From assembly GCF_900116765.1 (NCBI RefSeq), contig NZ_UETC01000001.1, forward strand, positions 310,001-374,000: DNA of 64,000 nt, given 5' to 3'. Source of the stretch: Jannaschia seohaensis (GTDB taxonomy: Bacteria > Pseudomonadota > Alphaproteobacteria > Rhodobacterales > Rhodobacteraceae). The notes beneath the pieces were generated by a model. The model did not search any database and had not been told where the DNA came from. It worked only from the letters and a program-made list of their open reading frames with translations. A program made the position numbers and the translations under genes. Of the stretch, positions 1 through 9,548 are shown piece after piece (position 1 is the stretch's first letter; every line of letters begins with the position of its first letter).

Positions 1-1002
1 GCCGTAGCCGACATTCGAACGGTCCCGGTATTCCCGGAAGATGAAGCTGGTAACGGTGTCCGTCGCGCCGCCGGGCCCGCCCGAGGTGATGTTGATGACG
101 ATGTCGGCCAGCTTCAGCTTGAAGATGACGCGGATCAGGATCGCCGTGATCGAGACCGGCAGCATCAGCGGAAACGTCACCTCCCAAAAGCGGCGCCAGG
201 GCGAGGCGCCGTCGACCTCGGCGGCTTCGTGCAACTCCCGCGGGATGGCCTGGAGGCCCGCGAGCAGCATGATCATCATGAAGGGGATGTAGGTCCAGGC
301 ATCCATCATCATCATCATCAGCCGCGCGATCTCGGGCGAGCCGTAGAAGGACGGGTTCTCCCAGCCGAGTTCGCGGGCCAGCCGCGCCATCGGGCCGAAG
401 CGGGGCTCGAACATCGACTTGCCGATCATCCAGGAGACCGCGACGGGGCTGAGCATGAGCGGCAGCAGGAACGCCACGCGGAAGAATTTGCGCGCCCGGA
501 TATCGGCGTTGAGCAGCAGCGCGAGGCCGAAGGCGATGACGTATTCGACCAGGATCGCCGCCGTATAGAGCACCATGTTCCAGAGCGCGTTGAGGTAGAA
601 CGGGTCCTCCATCGCCTGCCAGAAATTGTCGAACCCATTGAATTTCCTGCCATCCGGCGAGGCGAGGTTCCAGTCGCTCATCGCGATGCCCGCGCCGAAG
701 ATCAGCGGGAAGATGACCAGCGCCCCGACGAAGAGCGCGGCGGGCAGCACGAAGAGCGTCCGCTTGCCCTGCTCGCCATAAAGGACGACCTGCGCCCAGC
801 AGAGCAGGGTCGAGAAGACGCAGAAGGCGTAGAGCGTGGGCCGCCATGTCTCCAGGCCCAGAGACAGCAGGCCGGTCTGGTCGGCGGTCTGGACCAGGGC
901 GGTCACGACCAGAAGCCCAAAGCCGCCCCAGATCATCATCTTGCCGCGCCGCTCGCGTGCCGGTGAAATCTCGTCGTCGGTGACGATGTGAAGTTCTGAC
1001 AT
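1..1002 (-). CDS. Sugar ABC transporter permease, MalF/UgpA type (partial, 3' end off window)
   Basis: Inner-membrane subunit of a carbohydrate ABC importer. The frame is open from the ATG at 1002 to the window edge, about 334 codons, starting MSELHIVTDDEIS. Several hydrophobic segments are visible. The cytoplasmic EAA loop that docks on the ATPase is recognisable as HEAAEVDGASPWRRFWEVTFP, followed by PLMLPVSITAILIR. The C-terminus lies outside the window. It sits downstream of the binding-protein gene on the same strand, but a terminator lies between them and a perfect inverted repeat covers its own start codon. The transported sugar cannot be read from the sequence. Confidence 0.88.
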   Translation of the reverse strand, partial: MSELHIVTDDEISPARERRGKMMIWGGFGLLVVTALVQTADQTGLLSLGLETWRPTLYAFCVFSTLLCWAQVVLYGEQGKRTLFVLPAALFVGALVIFPLIFGAGIAMSDWNLASPDGRKFNGFDNFWQAMEDPFYLNALWNMVLYTAAILVEYVIAFGLALLLNADIRARKFFRVAFLLPLMLSPVAVSWMIGKSMFEPRFGPMARLARELGWENPSFYGSPEIARLMMMMMDAWTYIPFMMIMLLAGLQAIPRELHEAAEVDGASPWRRFWEVTFPLMLPVSITAILIRVIFKLKLADIVINITSGGPGGATDTVTSFIFREYRDRSNVGYG

Positions 1003-1025
1003 GACTGACATGCTAGTCATGTCAG
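996..1025. promoter_or_regulatory. Inverted repeat over the permease start codon (candidate operator)
   Basis: Perfect 11-bp arms at 996-1006 and 1015-1025 around an 8-nt centre. The inner core is TGACATG-N5-CATGTCA. The ATG of the permease (1002-1000) lies inside the left arm. A related sequence lies at 3012-3034 between the binding protein and ATPase genes. The shape suits a dimeric repressor of the GntR or LacI type, but no such regulator is encoded nearby, so the regulator is inferred. Confidence 0.5.
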
Positions 1026-1192
1026 TGCGCCATTGGGAAGAGGGATCGACGTGCGATGCCCATGAAATCGGACATGTGATCCGGGGGGCGGACGGGGGAC
1101 CGCAGCGGATGGTCGGGGGCTTGGCGCATCCCGAGGTTTCCCGCTCGAAAGGACGGGGACATCACCGGGCCAGCCCCCGCGCCCCGAAGACG

Positions 1193-1224
1193 AAAAAAGC
1201 CCCGGCGGAGCGATCCGCCGGGGC
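1193..1224 (-). terminator. Rho-independent terminator after the binding-protein gene
   Basis: Perfect 11-bp GC-rich arms at 1199-1209 and 1214-1224 with a 4-nt loop. On the minus strand they are followed by a run of six T (1198-1193). It begins about 20 nt after the binding-protein stop and lies before the permease gene, so it should reduce read-through and favour binding protein over permease. Confidence 0.88.
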
Positions 1225-1244
1225 CGTCGCGCGGGGTCAGCCGG

Positions 1245-2930
1245 TCACAGACCCAGCGACGCCTTGTAGAGCGCGATCTGGCTGTCGCGCCCGATCTGGT
1301 CGGTGATTTCCTCCCAGGCGGCGGCGATGGCGTCCGCCGTCTCTTGCGCGCTGCCGTATTGCCCGGCGAGGCCGCGCACCAGCAGATCCTCGGCGATCGA
1401 GTAGTACTGGAAAATGCCGGGGATGCGCGGCTCGATGGCGGCGTTCGGGTGGTTGTAGCTGTCCAGGTTGGAGCCGAGATAATCCTCGATGAAGTCGCGA
1501 TCGTAGCCCGCGGCCTCCCACTCCTCGTACTGGAACTGGCTGTTCCGGTAGGGCTGGTAGCCGGACGGATAGGCCGACATCCACAGCGCGATGTCCTTGC
1601 CGCCCAGATGCGCCGCCGCTGACCAGGCCGCCTGACGGCGCAGGTCGTCATCCTGGACGCGGTTGGTCACATAGATGCCCCAGCCGATATAGGCGTTGTT
1701 GGGCGCCTCGTTGGGCGTGTTCTCCCAGGCGCCGGCGGCGGCGTTGTAGACCCGCTCCGAGCCGGGGATCGTCGAGAAGCCGACCACGTCGCCCACGACC
1801 GAGGTGTCCGAGGTGCGCGCGTTCGAGCCCACATCGCCCCACCACGCGATCAGACCGCCGGTGCCGGCCAGGAACTGCTGGAAGGCGGTCGTGTTCGGAT
1901 CGGCGTTGATCTGATCGGTCGGATAGGCGCCCTCGACCTGCATCAGGTCCATGACGTCCTGGATCGCCTGCACCCAGCCCGGATTGTTGATACGCGGCTT
2001 CATCGTGTCGGGGTCGAAGAGCCAGGCGGGATCGTCGGAATGCTTGACGTAAGGCGCCGCCCGGTCGGCCAGGAAGTAGAAGCCGAAGCCGCCCCAGGTG
2101 TATTTCAGCGGATCGAGGAAGCCGTGGGCGGGCAGCCCGGTCAGCGGGTCGGTCTTGCCGGCGAGGAAGCGCGACTGGGCGTTCACCTGCTCCCAGGTGG
2201 TGGGCGGCGCCCAGTCGGAGCCGTCGCCTTCCGCGGCCCAAGCCTCGGCGAAGTCGGCGTTCTCGTAATAGTCGTTGCGGTAGACCAGGGTATGGCAGTC
2301 GCCGTCGATGGAGACGCGGTAGGTCTGCCCGTCCCAAGTGCCCACTGGCGCCTTCAGGTAGTCGACATAGTCGTCCATCTCGATGTCCTGCGCGACCCAG
2401 TCGGGCATCGGGTCGAGCAGGCCGCGGCCGGCGGTGTCGCCCTCGAACGGCGCGCCCATGGCGAAGACGTCGAAATCGACCGTGCCGGTGGCGATGGCCT
2501 GCTGGAGGCGCGGGTTGTAATCGGCCTGGGCGAGGTCGATCCAGTTGATCCTGGCGCCGGTATATTCCTCCCAGGAGCGCAGGAAGCCGCGGAACAGGAT
2601 GTTGTGCTGGCCCTGGTTGTTGAGGCCCATGAAGGTCAGTTCGACACCCTCGAAGGCGCCCGGCTCGAACCGCTCCCGCGTGGTCCCGAGGCAGAGCTCG
2701 CCCACCCGCTGCCAATCGGCATCGGTGGGGCTGCCCATGCCGACGCCGGGGATCTGCAGGATCTGGGCGCGCAGTGCGGCATGGGCGTCCGCATGGGCGG
2801 CCCCCGCGCCAAGTCCCGCCGAGAGGCCGCCAAGCGCGGCAAGCCCGCCCGTCGCCGTCGCGCCGCGCAGCACGCCGCGGCGGCTGATTTTCCCATGCCG
2901 CAGCATGTGCTCGTAAATATGCGTCTTCAT
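1245..2930 (-). CDS. Extracellular solute-binding protein, family 1 (sugar ABC transporter)
   Basis: Periplasmic receptor of the sugar importer; 561 aa, at the long end for this family. The N-terminus carries a twin-arginine signal, SRRGVLR at residues 16-22, then an Ala/Gly-rich hydrophobic stretch and a likely cut after AHA near residue 47, so Tat export of a folded protein is expected. The mature part has the expected family-1 fold features (ARINWIDLAQADYNPRLQQA; aromatic-rich WGGFGFYF; GGLIAWWGDVG). It is divergent from the ATPase gene across a 158-bp regulatory gap and is followed by its own terminator. Substrate is unknown; the neighbouring mutarotase and ribokinase suggest a monosaccharide. 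Confidence 0.9.
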   Translation of the reverse strand: MKTHIYEHMLRHGKISRRGVLRGATATGGLAALGGLSAGLGAGAAHADAHAALRAQILQIPGVGMGSPTDADWQRVGELCLGTTRERFEPGAFEGVELTFMGLNNQGQHNILFRGFLRSWEEYTGARINWIDLAQADYNPRLQQAIATGTVDFDVFAMGAPFEGDTAGRGLLDPMPDWVAQDIEMDDYVDYLKAPVGTWDGQTYRVSIDGDCHTLVYRNDYYENADFAEAWAAEGDGSDWAPPTTWEQVNAQSRFLAGKTDPLTGLPAHGFLDPLKYTWGGFGFYFLADRAAPYVKHSDDPAWLFDPDTMKPRINNPGWVQAIQDVMDLMQVEGAYPTDQINADPNTTAFQQFLAGTGGLIAWWGDVGSNARTSDTSVVGDVVGFSTIPGSERVYNAAAGAWENTPNEAPNNAYIGWGIYVTNRVQDDDLRRQAAWSAAAHLGGKDIALWMSAYPSGYQPYRNSQFQYEEWEAAGYDRDFIEDYLGSNLDSYNHPNAAIEPRIPGIFQYYSIAEDLLVRGLAGQYGSAQETADAIAAAWEEITDQIGRDSQIALYKASLGL

Positions 2931-3004
2931 CGTCGCTGGTCCTCCCTTCGGGCCACCCCTCCCCGGGCGCCCTTAATGCCTGGACAGTCGCCGCCCGTGC
3001 CCCG

Positions 3005-3043
3005 ACCTGTCAACTGGCATGTTAGCATGTCGGTGGTGACAGG
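3005..3043. promoter_or_regulatory. Palindromic operator candidate in the divergent promoter region
   Basis: The core GCATGTTAGCATGTC (3018-3032) resembles the dyad at 1003-1026: both share ACTG-CATG-TAG-CATGTC with one base of spacing difference. An outer 7-bp inverted repeat, CCTGTCA (3006-3012) and TGACAGG (3037-3043), encloses it. Its place between the divergent binding-protein and ATPase genes fits one regulator controlling both transcripts. The regulator is not identified. Confidence 0.5.
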
Positions 3044-3088
3044 CGCCTCCGACCCGGCTAGCTTCCGCCAGAGGAAGAAGGGGAGCCC

Positions 3089-4129
<1,041 letters not shown>

Positions 4130-4435
4130 CGCCTGCCGCCCGGCGGCAGCGCGAAAGGCGAGGGGCCGGGGCCGCGGGCGGTCGTCTGCGGTCACGTCCA
4201 GGCGCGTCGCGCGCGACCCCGCGGCGCCCCTCTGCACCGGTGCCGACCCTACATGTCTCGGACGGCCCCGATCCCCGGCCCCGGACACGCCGCGTCGTCT
4301 GAGATCGTCCGCGGGTCGTGACGCGCGGCGCAGGACCGCGCTAGGCTGCGGATGCGGGACCGGGCGCTGATTCGGTGCCGCTCCGCTTCCCGGTGTCGGG
4401 GGCGGGACGACGCTTCGACCATCTGGACCCATCCC
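4130..4435. other. Intergenic region between ATPase and mutarotase genes
   Basis: About 306 bp without a supported gene. A short hairpin right after the ATPase stop (CTGCCG at 4133-4138 and CGGCAG at 4144-4149) lacks a T-run, so I do not call a terminator. A reading frame extends upstream of the mutarotase to 4352, but its first 28 codons are Arg/Ser-rich and unlike the family. No convincing promoter was seen. Confidence 0.5.
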
Positions 4436-4882
4436 ATGCTCAAGGGCATCGACCCCATCCTCAACGCCGACGTGCTCTATGCCCTCCGGGCCATGGGCCA
4501 CGGCGACATGCTGATCCTGGCCGACACCAACTTCCCCTCCGACGCCATCGCGCAGGAGACGGTGCATGGCGAGCTTTTGCGCATCGACCGCCCCATGGGC
4601 GAGGTCGCGCAAGCGGTGCTTTCGGTGATGCCGCTCGATACCTTTGTGGAGGATTTCGCCGGCCGAATGGAGATCGTGGGCGACCCCGATACCGTGCCCC
4701 CCGTCCAGCAGGAGGTGCAGGACGCCATCGCCGCCACCGGCGAGGCCCGGCCCATGGTCGGGATCGAGCGCTTCGCCTTCTACGACCTCGCCCGCGAGGC
4801 CTATGCCGTGATCCAGACCGGGGAGCGACGCTTCTACGGTTGCATCATGCTGCGCAAGGGGGTGATCGGTCCCGATGAGTGA
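4436..4882 (+). CDS. FucU/RbsD-family sugar mutarotase
   Basis: Small enzyme, 148 aa from the ATG at 4436, that interconverts anomers or ring forms of a monosaccharide so that the kinase receives the right form. Family hallmarks are MLKGIDPILNADVLYALRAMGHGD at the N-terminus (with the conserved HGD), ILADTNFP, and the C-terminal ERRFYGCIMLRKG. The ending is closer to FucU (fucose mutarotase) than to ribose pyranase. The ATG at 4436 is preferred because the family begins with this LKGI motif; the frame could extend to 4352. It overlaps the ribokinase start by 8 nt, so the two are probably co-translated. Confidence 0.85.
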   Translation: MLKGIDPILNADVLYALRAMGHGDMLILADTNFPSDAIAQETVHGELLRIDRPMGEVAQAVLSVMPLDTFVEDFAGRMEIVGDPDTVPPVQQEVQDAIAATGEARPMVGIERFAFYDLAREAYAVIQTGERRFYGCIMLRKGVIGPDE

Positions 4883-5798
4883 TGTCGTCATCCTCGGCGT
4901 CTTCGTCGCCGACACCGCCTATCGCGCCGACCGCCAGCCCCGGATGGGCGAGACGATCCTGGGGCGCAGCTTCGCGCTGGGACCGGGGGGCAAGGGCTCC
5001 AACCAGGCGGTCGCCTGCGCCAAGGCCGGTGCCGATATTGCCTTCGTCAGCCGCATCGGGCGCGACCCGTTCGGCGACATGGCCATGGCTGCTTGGGAGG
5101 GGGCCGGGGTCGATGCCTCCGCCGTCGAGCGCTCCGACGAGGCGACGGGCGCGGCCTATATCTTCATCGACGATGCCACCGGCGACAACGCCATCATCAT
5201 CGCGCCGGGGGCCGCGGGCGGGATCGACGCGGGCTTCGTCGAGGCGCAGGCCGACCTGATCCGCGGGGCCAAGGTCTTCGTCACCCAACTGGAGCAGCCG
5301 ATGCCGGCGGCGGTCCGCGCACTGGAGATCGCGCGGGATGGCGGGGTAACGACCGTGCTCAATCCCGCCCCGGCAGCGAAATTGCCCGAGGGCATGCTGG
5401 CCCTGTGCGACTGGGTCACGCCGAACGAGAGCGAGGCGGAAGCGTTGACCGGCGTGTCCGTGGCCGATTTGGACGGCGCGCGGGCGGCAGGGGACGCGCT
5501 GTTGGCGGCGGGCGTAGCGAAGGGGGCCGTCCTGACGCTGGGCGGGCAAGGCGCGCTTTTACACATGGCGGATCGCTCGATCCACGTGCCGGTCTTTCCG
5601 GCCGGGCCGGTGGTCGAGACGACGGGCGCGGGCGACGCGTTCAACGGCGGCTTCGTCGCGGCCCTGGCCGAGGGGCGCGACCCGGAAGAGGCGGTCCGCT
5701 TCGGCTGCGCCACCGCCTCGATCAGCGTGACGCGGGCGGGGACGGCGCCGTCCATGCCGTCGCGCGCGGAGATCGACGCGCTCTTGGCCGGGAGCTAG
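4875..5798 (+). CDS. rbsK: Ribokinase-like PfkB sugar kinase
   Basis: Phosphorylates a monosaccharide, most likely ribose, at the primary hydroxyl with ATP. It is 307 aa, typical for RbsK. The N-terminal PfkB signature GPGGKGSNQAVACAKAG binds the sugar. The C-terminal signature ETTGAGDAFNGGF contains the anion-hole GAGD and the catalytic Asp. NPAPA and VTPNESEAEALTG are further ribokinase-type blocks. It overlaps the mutarotase by 8 nt. Together with the ABC transporter this gives uptake, anomer conversion and phosphorylation. The exact sugar is an inference; other PfkB kinases share these motifs. Confidence 0.85.
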   Translation: MSDVVILGVFVADTAYRADRQPRMGETILGRSFALGPGGKGSNQAVACAKAGADIAFVSRIGRDPFGDMAMAAWEGAGVDASAVERSDEATGAAYIFIDDATGDNAIIIAPGAAGGIDAGFVEAQADLIRGAKVFVTQLEQPMPAAVRALEIARDGGVTTVLNPAPAAKLPEGMLALCDWVTPNESEAEALTGVSVADLDGARAAGDALLAAGVAKGAVLTLGGQGALLHMADRSIHVPVFPAGPVVETTGAGDAFNGGFVAALAEGRDPEEAVRFGCATASISVTRAGTAPSMPSRAEIDALLAGS

Positions 5799-5870
5799 GA
5801 GAAGCCTGGCTGCGCGCGGGTCGGAGGTGCTCCGTCCTGCGCGTCGTGGTTCTGGCCTGCGTCGTGTCGT

Positions 5871-5900
5871 GAGTATTTGGAAACCCGTGATGAGGGGGTA
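5871..5900 (+). repeat. Degenerate copy of the dispersed GAGTATTT...GATGAGGGG repeat core
   Basis: GAGTATTTGG followed about 10 nt later by GATGAGGGGG resembles the repeat core found at 34024, 58500 and elsewhere (GGAGTATTT ... AGAAGAAGG). There is no clear G-rich hairpin next to it, so the assignment is weak. It lies in the gap after the ribokinase gene. Confidence 0.3.
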
Positions 5901-5944
5901 GGTGCCTCGATCCATCTGGTTCGGGGTGCGGCCGCTTGAGGGTG

Positions 5945-6178
5945 TCAGAGCAGCGCGTCGATGGCGGCGGCCAGGGCGCGGTCCTTGTCGGTCAGGCCGC
6001 CCGCGTCATGGGTCGTCAGGCGGATGGAGACCTTGTTGTAGACGTTCGACCATTCGGGATGGTGATCCGCCTTTTCGGCCAGCAGGGCCACGCGGGACAT
6101 GAAGCCCCAGGCCTCGATGAAATCCTTGAAGGCGAAGTCCCGCTCAAGGCCCCCGTCGCGTTCCGTCCAGTCGCTCAT
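5945..6178 (-). CDS. phhB: Pterin-4a-carbinolamine dehydratase, short form
   Basis: Recycles the 4a-hydroxy-tetrahydrobiopterin made by aromatic amino acid hydroxylases. The 77-aa product carries the family core: [20 protein letters not shown], the [12 protein letters not shown] active-site block and the conserved [13 protein letters not shown]. Compared with the usual 95-110 aa, about 20 N-terminal residues are missing; the protein starts at the Trp of the usual GW. The ATG overlaps the upstream gene's stop by 4 nt (ATGA), which supports this start. It is the last gene of a minus-strand group. Confidence 0.87.
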   Translation of the reverse strand: MSDWTERDGGLERDFAFKDFIEAWGFMSRVALLAEKADHHPEWSNVYNKVSIRLTTHDAGGLTDKDRALAAAIDALL

Positions 6179-7377
6179 TCCTGCTCCTCAAGCTGTCCGC
6201 GTTTGAACGGCCCATAGGCCGTCAGGATCTCGATATCTTCCTCGACGGCCTCCGCCTCGGCCTCCAGGAACTGGGCGATGGCGGCGCGAAAGCCCTCGTT
6301 CGGGATGTGGTGCAGCGAGTGGCAGGTGACGGGCAGGTAGCCGCGCGCCAGCTTGTGTTGGCCCTGCGCGCCCGCCTCCACGCGGCTCAGACCGCGCGCG
6401 ATGGCGTGGTCGATGGCCTGGTAGTAGCAGAGCTCGAAATGGAGGTTGGAGTGGTGCTCGGTGCAGCCCCAGTAGCGGCCATAGAGCACATCGCGCCCGA
6501 TGAAGTTCAGCGCGCCCGCGACCGGCACCCCGTCGCGCTCGGCCAGGACCAGCAGCACATCGTCGCGCATACGTTCCTGCACGAGGTCGAAGAAGGCGCG
6601 GGTCAGGTAGGGCTGGCCCCATTTGCGCCGCCCGGTATCCTGGTAGAAGCGCCAGAAGGCGTCCCAGTGCTCGGGGCGCAGATCGTCGCCGGTATAGGCG
6701 CGGATCTCGCCGCCGAAGCCCTGCGCCTCGCGCCGTTCCTTGCGGATATTCTTGCGCTTGCGCGAGGAGAGCGCGGCGAGGAAGCCCTCGAAATCGGCAT
6801 AACTGTCGTTGAACCAGTGGAATTGCTGGCTGGAGCGGTCGAGCAGGCCCATGGCCGCGCCCTCCCGGCGCTCTTCCTCGGTGCAGAAGGTGATGTGCAG
6901 CGAGGACAGCCCGTTCTGCTCCGTCACCTGCACGGCGGCCTGGACAAGGGCCTGCATGCCCAGGCCTTCCCAGCCGGGCTTGACCAGGAAGCGGCGGCCG
7001 GTGGCGGGGGTGAAGGGTACGGCGAGTTGTAGTTTGGGGTAGTAGTCGCCCCCCGCCCGCTCCCAGGCATGGGCCCAGTTATGGTCAAAGATGTATTCGC
7101 CTTGGCTGTGCCCCTTGGCGTAAAGCGGTGCGCAGGCGATGGCCTCGCCCCCCGCGCGGGCGACCAGGTATTGCGGCTGCCAGCCGGTGCGCGGGCCGAC
7201 GGAATGACTGTCCTCCAGCGCGCGCAGGAAGCGGTAGGTGGTGAACGGGTCGGCGGGCGGACCGCCATCGGCGGCCTCCGGGCAGGCGCAGGCATCCCAC
7301 TCGGCGGCCTCGATCTGGTCGAGGCTCGGCAGGACGTGGATCTCGATGGACTGGTCGGCGGCGGTCGCGGCGGTCAT
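6175..7377 (-). CDS. FemAB/GNAT-like acyltransferase, DUF482 (PF04339) family
   Basis: About 400 aa from the ATG at 7377. The fold is the GNAT-type FemAB-like domain: [16 protein letters not shown] in the middle, followed by [21 protein letters not shown] and the acyl-CoA-type strand [19 protein letters not shown], with the conserved [16 protein letters not shown] near the end. The substrate is not known; the family is often called peptidoglycan biosynthesis-like by resemblance only. A longer start at 7434 would overlap the GDPD gene and adds a Pro-rich tail unlike the family, so I prefer 7377. It overlaps phhB by 4 nt. Confidence 0.83.
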   Translation of the reverse strand: MTAATAADQSIEIHVLPSLDQIEAAEWDACACPEAADGGPPADPFTTYRFLRALEDSHSVGPRTGWQPQYLVARAGGEAIACAPLYAKGHSQGEYIFDHNWAHAWERAGGDYYPKLQLAVPFTPATGRRFLVKPGWEGLGMQALVQAAVQVTEQNGLSSLHITFCTEEERREGAAMGLLDRSSQQFHWFNDSYADFEGFLAALSSRKRKNIRKERREAQGFGGEIRAYTGDDLRPEHWDAFWRFYQDTGRRKWGQPYLTRAFFDLVQERMRDDVLLVLAERDGVPVAGALNFIGRDVLYGRYWGCTEHHSNLHFELCYYQAIDHAIARGLSRVEAGAQGQHKLARGYLPVTCHSLHHIPNEGFRAAIAQFLEAEAEAVEEDIEILTAYGPFKRGQLEEQE

Positions 7378-7402
7378 GGCCCATAGGTGGGGCCTGACCG
7401 GG

Positions 7403-8158
7403 TCAGGGCAAGTAGCCCTCGAAGGTGACGGCATCGGCCACGGTCCGCGCGATGCGTTCCTGTTCCTTGCTGCGGATCGTCCAACACAGGATGGGCAGGC
7501 CCTGCGCCTTGATCTCGGCCACGCGGGGCATCGTCAGCGCGTCGCCCTGGTGGCTGATGAAGGCGGCCCCGACGCGGTCGAGGTCGGGGATGCGGGCCAG
7601 CCGCTCCCGCGTCTCAGCAGGCAGGTCGGGCCAGTCCTCTGCGTCGAAGGCGGAGGTGGTCAGGCCGCGGGGCAGATGCGGCGCCTTGGTGGCCATATGG
7701 GCCACGGAATGCGGGTTGAAGGACATCAGCGCGACATCCCCCTCGTAGCCGTCGAGCGCGGCGAGCACCGCATCCTCCAGCGGGCCGACATTCGGCCCCA
7801 TCGCGCCGTCCTGGTCCTTTACCTCGATCAGGACGGGGACCCGGCCGGCGATTTCGGCGAGGGCCTGGGCGAGGGTGGGCACGCCTTCGTCCCCGCCCAG
7901 CAGCGGAACCTCCGCCAGCGCGGCGGCGTCCAGATCCGCGATCTGACCCGCGCGCCCGGTCAGCCGCTCCAGCTTGTAGTCGTGGAAGGCCATCGCGACG
8001 CCATCGGCCGAGCGCTGGACGTCCAACTCGATGCCGACGCCGAGTTCGATGGCCGCGCGGAACGCGGCCAGGGAGTTTTCGGGCCGCCCCTTCTCGCGGT
8101 CGTGCAAACCGCGATGGGCGAGGTGACCCTTTAGGAAGGAGGCGGGCAGCGGTATCAT
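7403..8158 (-). CDS. Glycerophosphodiester phosphodiesterase (GDPD family)
   Basis: Hydrolyses glycerophosphodiesters to glycerol-3-phosphate and an alcohol. It is 251 aa with no signal peptide, so it is probably cytoplasmic. Catalytic residues of the TIM-barrel family are visible: H15-R16 (AHRG), E27 (RPENS), E44 and D46 (IELDV), H59 (FHD), and the later LIEVKD. The start overlaps the stop of the ridA-like gene by 4 nt. The order RidA, GDPD, FemAB-like, pterin dehydratase suggests one transcript from the minus strand. Confidence 0.88.
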   Translation of the reverse strand: MIPLPASFLKGHLAHRGLHDREKGRPENSLAAFRAAIELGVGIELDVQRSADGVAMAFHDYKLERLTGRAGQIADLDAAALAEVPLLGGDEGVPTLAQALAEIAGRVPVLIEVKDQDGAMGPNVGPLEDAVLAALDGYEGDVALMSFNPHSVAHMATKAPHLPRGLTTSAFDAEDWPDLPAETRERLARIPDLDRVGAAFISHQGDALTMPRVAEIKAQGLPILCWTIRSKEQERIARTVADAVTFEGYLP

Positions 8159-8613
8159 TTGACGCGGAAGATGCCTTCGATCTCTACCATGACGCCGAAG
8201 GGCAGCGACCCCGCCGAGACGGCCGAGCGGGAATGCTTGCCCGCGTCGCCCAGGATTTCGACCAGCAGGTCGGAGGCGCCGTTGACCACCTTGGGCTGGT
8301 CGCCGAAATCGGGAGTCGAGTTGACGAAACCGGTCAGCTTCACGACCTGCTCCAGCCGGTCGAGGTCGCCGTCGCAGGCGGCGCGCACCTGGGCGAGCAG
8401 GCTCAGCGCGCAGGTGCGGGCGGCGGCGACGCCTTGTTCGAGCGTGGCATCAGCGCCGAGCTTTCCGACCATCAGGCCGTCGGCATCGGCGCTGACCTGA
8501 CCCGAGACGAAGAGCAGATCGCCCGAGCGCACGGCGGGCACGTAATTGGCGGCGGGCATCGGCGCGTCGGGCAGGGTGATGCCAAGCTCGGTCAGGCGGG
8601 CGGTATGGGACAT
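8155..8613 (-). CDS. RidA/YjgF/Endoribonuclease L-PSP family protein
   Basis: 152 aa, of the longer RidA-like branch (subfamily with the LFVSGQV block near residue 35). RidA proteins deaminate reactive enamine/imine intermediates. Motifs include GDLLFVSGQVSADADG, GVAAARTCALSLLAQ, VVKLTGFVNSTPDF and the C-terminal SLPFGVMVEIEGIF. The catalytic Arg of true RidA lies in a PARSAV-like context; here the matching segment reads HSRSAVSAGSLP, so the arginine is kept. It heads the overlapping minus-strand group. Confidence 0.85.
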   Translation of the reverse strand: MSHTARLTELGITLPDAPMPAANYVPAVRSGDLLFVSGQVSADADGLMVGKLGADATLEQGVAAARTCALSLLAQVRAACDGDLDRLEQVVKLTGFVNSTPDFGDQPKVVNGASDLLVEILGDAGKHSRSAVSAGSLPFGVMVEIEGIFRVK

Positions 8614-8705
8614 GGGGCGGACTCCGTCGAATGGTTGCGGTTGACGTTGTCATGCCCGGGCCGCGCGGGAAAGGGAAGGGAAGCCCCGCTTGACGCGTCC
8701 GCGCC

Positions 8706-9548
8706 TCAGGCGGCCTTGGGGGCCGCGCCCGCCCCGGCGACCTCGGCCCAGAGCGCGCCATCGAAGAGCGCGTAATGTCGGGCGCCCAAAGCCCGATGCG
8801 CGGCCGTCGCGGCTTGGGTGAGCGCGCGGGCGAGATCGTCATCCAGCTCGGCCGGGCAGATCGGCTGGGCCTCGTCCCGGGTCGATTGCCGCAGCGCGCC
8901 GCCCGCGCCCTCCAGCTTGTCGGCGACGTCGCGGATGGGGCGGTCCTCGCTGACCGGAGTTTCGATGAAGGGGGGCACGATCAGATCCCCCTCGCGTTCG
9001 ATCACGGCGGCGCGGATCTCGCGGCCGGGGATGAAGGCCTCGGCCATGGCGGCGGGCGTGTCCGCCGGGTCGCGGATGATGGAGATCCCACGCGAGTTGT
9101 TCTCAGTATCGGGCCTGACGACATAGGGAGCCGGCAGGTCGCGTCGGAGGCCCCCCTCGATCCGCCGGGCCTCGGCGACGGGCACGCCACCCGAGGCGGG
9201 GACGTCGCGGGTCCAGAGCTTGGAGGTGGCGAGTCCCGTGACCGGCGCGGGCGAGCCGACCAGCGGCAAGCCCAGCACGTCCTCGACCAGGGCGCGGTAG
9301 GCGGTCATCCCGGCGGGGTAGAACATGTGCCGCACGATCACGTCTGGCGTGCCGATCTCGTCCAGCGGTTCGGGCAACGTGCGGTCGGAGCCCATCTCGT
9401 CCGGCGCGGCACCGAAGCACCAGGCCCCGCCAGGGGTCACTTCGGCGAATCGGTGGTGTGTGCCTGCGAGGCGCGGGACCGTCGCCGCGCATATCCGCGA
9501 CAGGTCGGCGTAGAACGGCTCCTTGGTGGATCCGAACCGGTGCCGCAC
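8706..9548 (-). CDS. ATP-grasp protein, D-Ala-D-Ala-ligase-like, apparently short at the C-terminus
   Basis: 280 aa with a GTG start at 9548 (RHRFGSTKEPFYADL). The middle and end match the D-Ala-D-Ala ligase-like ATP-grasp fold: PYVVRPDTENNSRGISIIRD, EAFIPGREIRAAVIERE and ALGARHYALFDG. The last block is where ATP-grasp enzymes continue into the Glu/Asn metal-binding segment (LExN). Here the frame ends 17 residues after ALFDG in an Ala-rich tail with no such motif, and I saw no continuation in another frame. It may therefore be inactive or act on an unusual substrate. Its stop lies 92 bp before the RidA gene on the same strand. Confidence 0.7.
   Translation of the reverse strand: MRHRFGSTKEPFYADLSRICAATVPRLAGTHHRFAEVTPGGAWCFGAAPDEMGSDRTLPEPLDEIGTPDVIVRHMFYPAGMTAYRALVEDVLGLPLVGSPAPVTGLATSKLWTRDVPASGGVPVAEARRIEGGLRRDLPAPYVVRPDTENNSRGISIIRDPADTPAAMAEAFIPGREIRAAVIEREGDLIVPPFIETPVSEDRPIRDVADKLEGAGGALRQSTRDEAQPICPAELDDDLARALTQAATAAHRALGARHYALFDGALWAEVAGAGAAPKAA

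Noticed and set aside
3069-3083. CGCCAGAGGAAGAAGGGG before the ATPase gene as another repeat copy
   Set aside because: It resembles the AGAAGAAGG end but lacks GGAGTATTT and the hairpin; it is better explained as the ribosome site.
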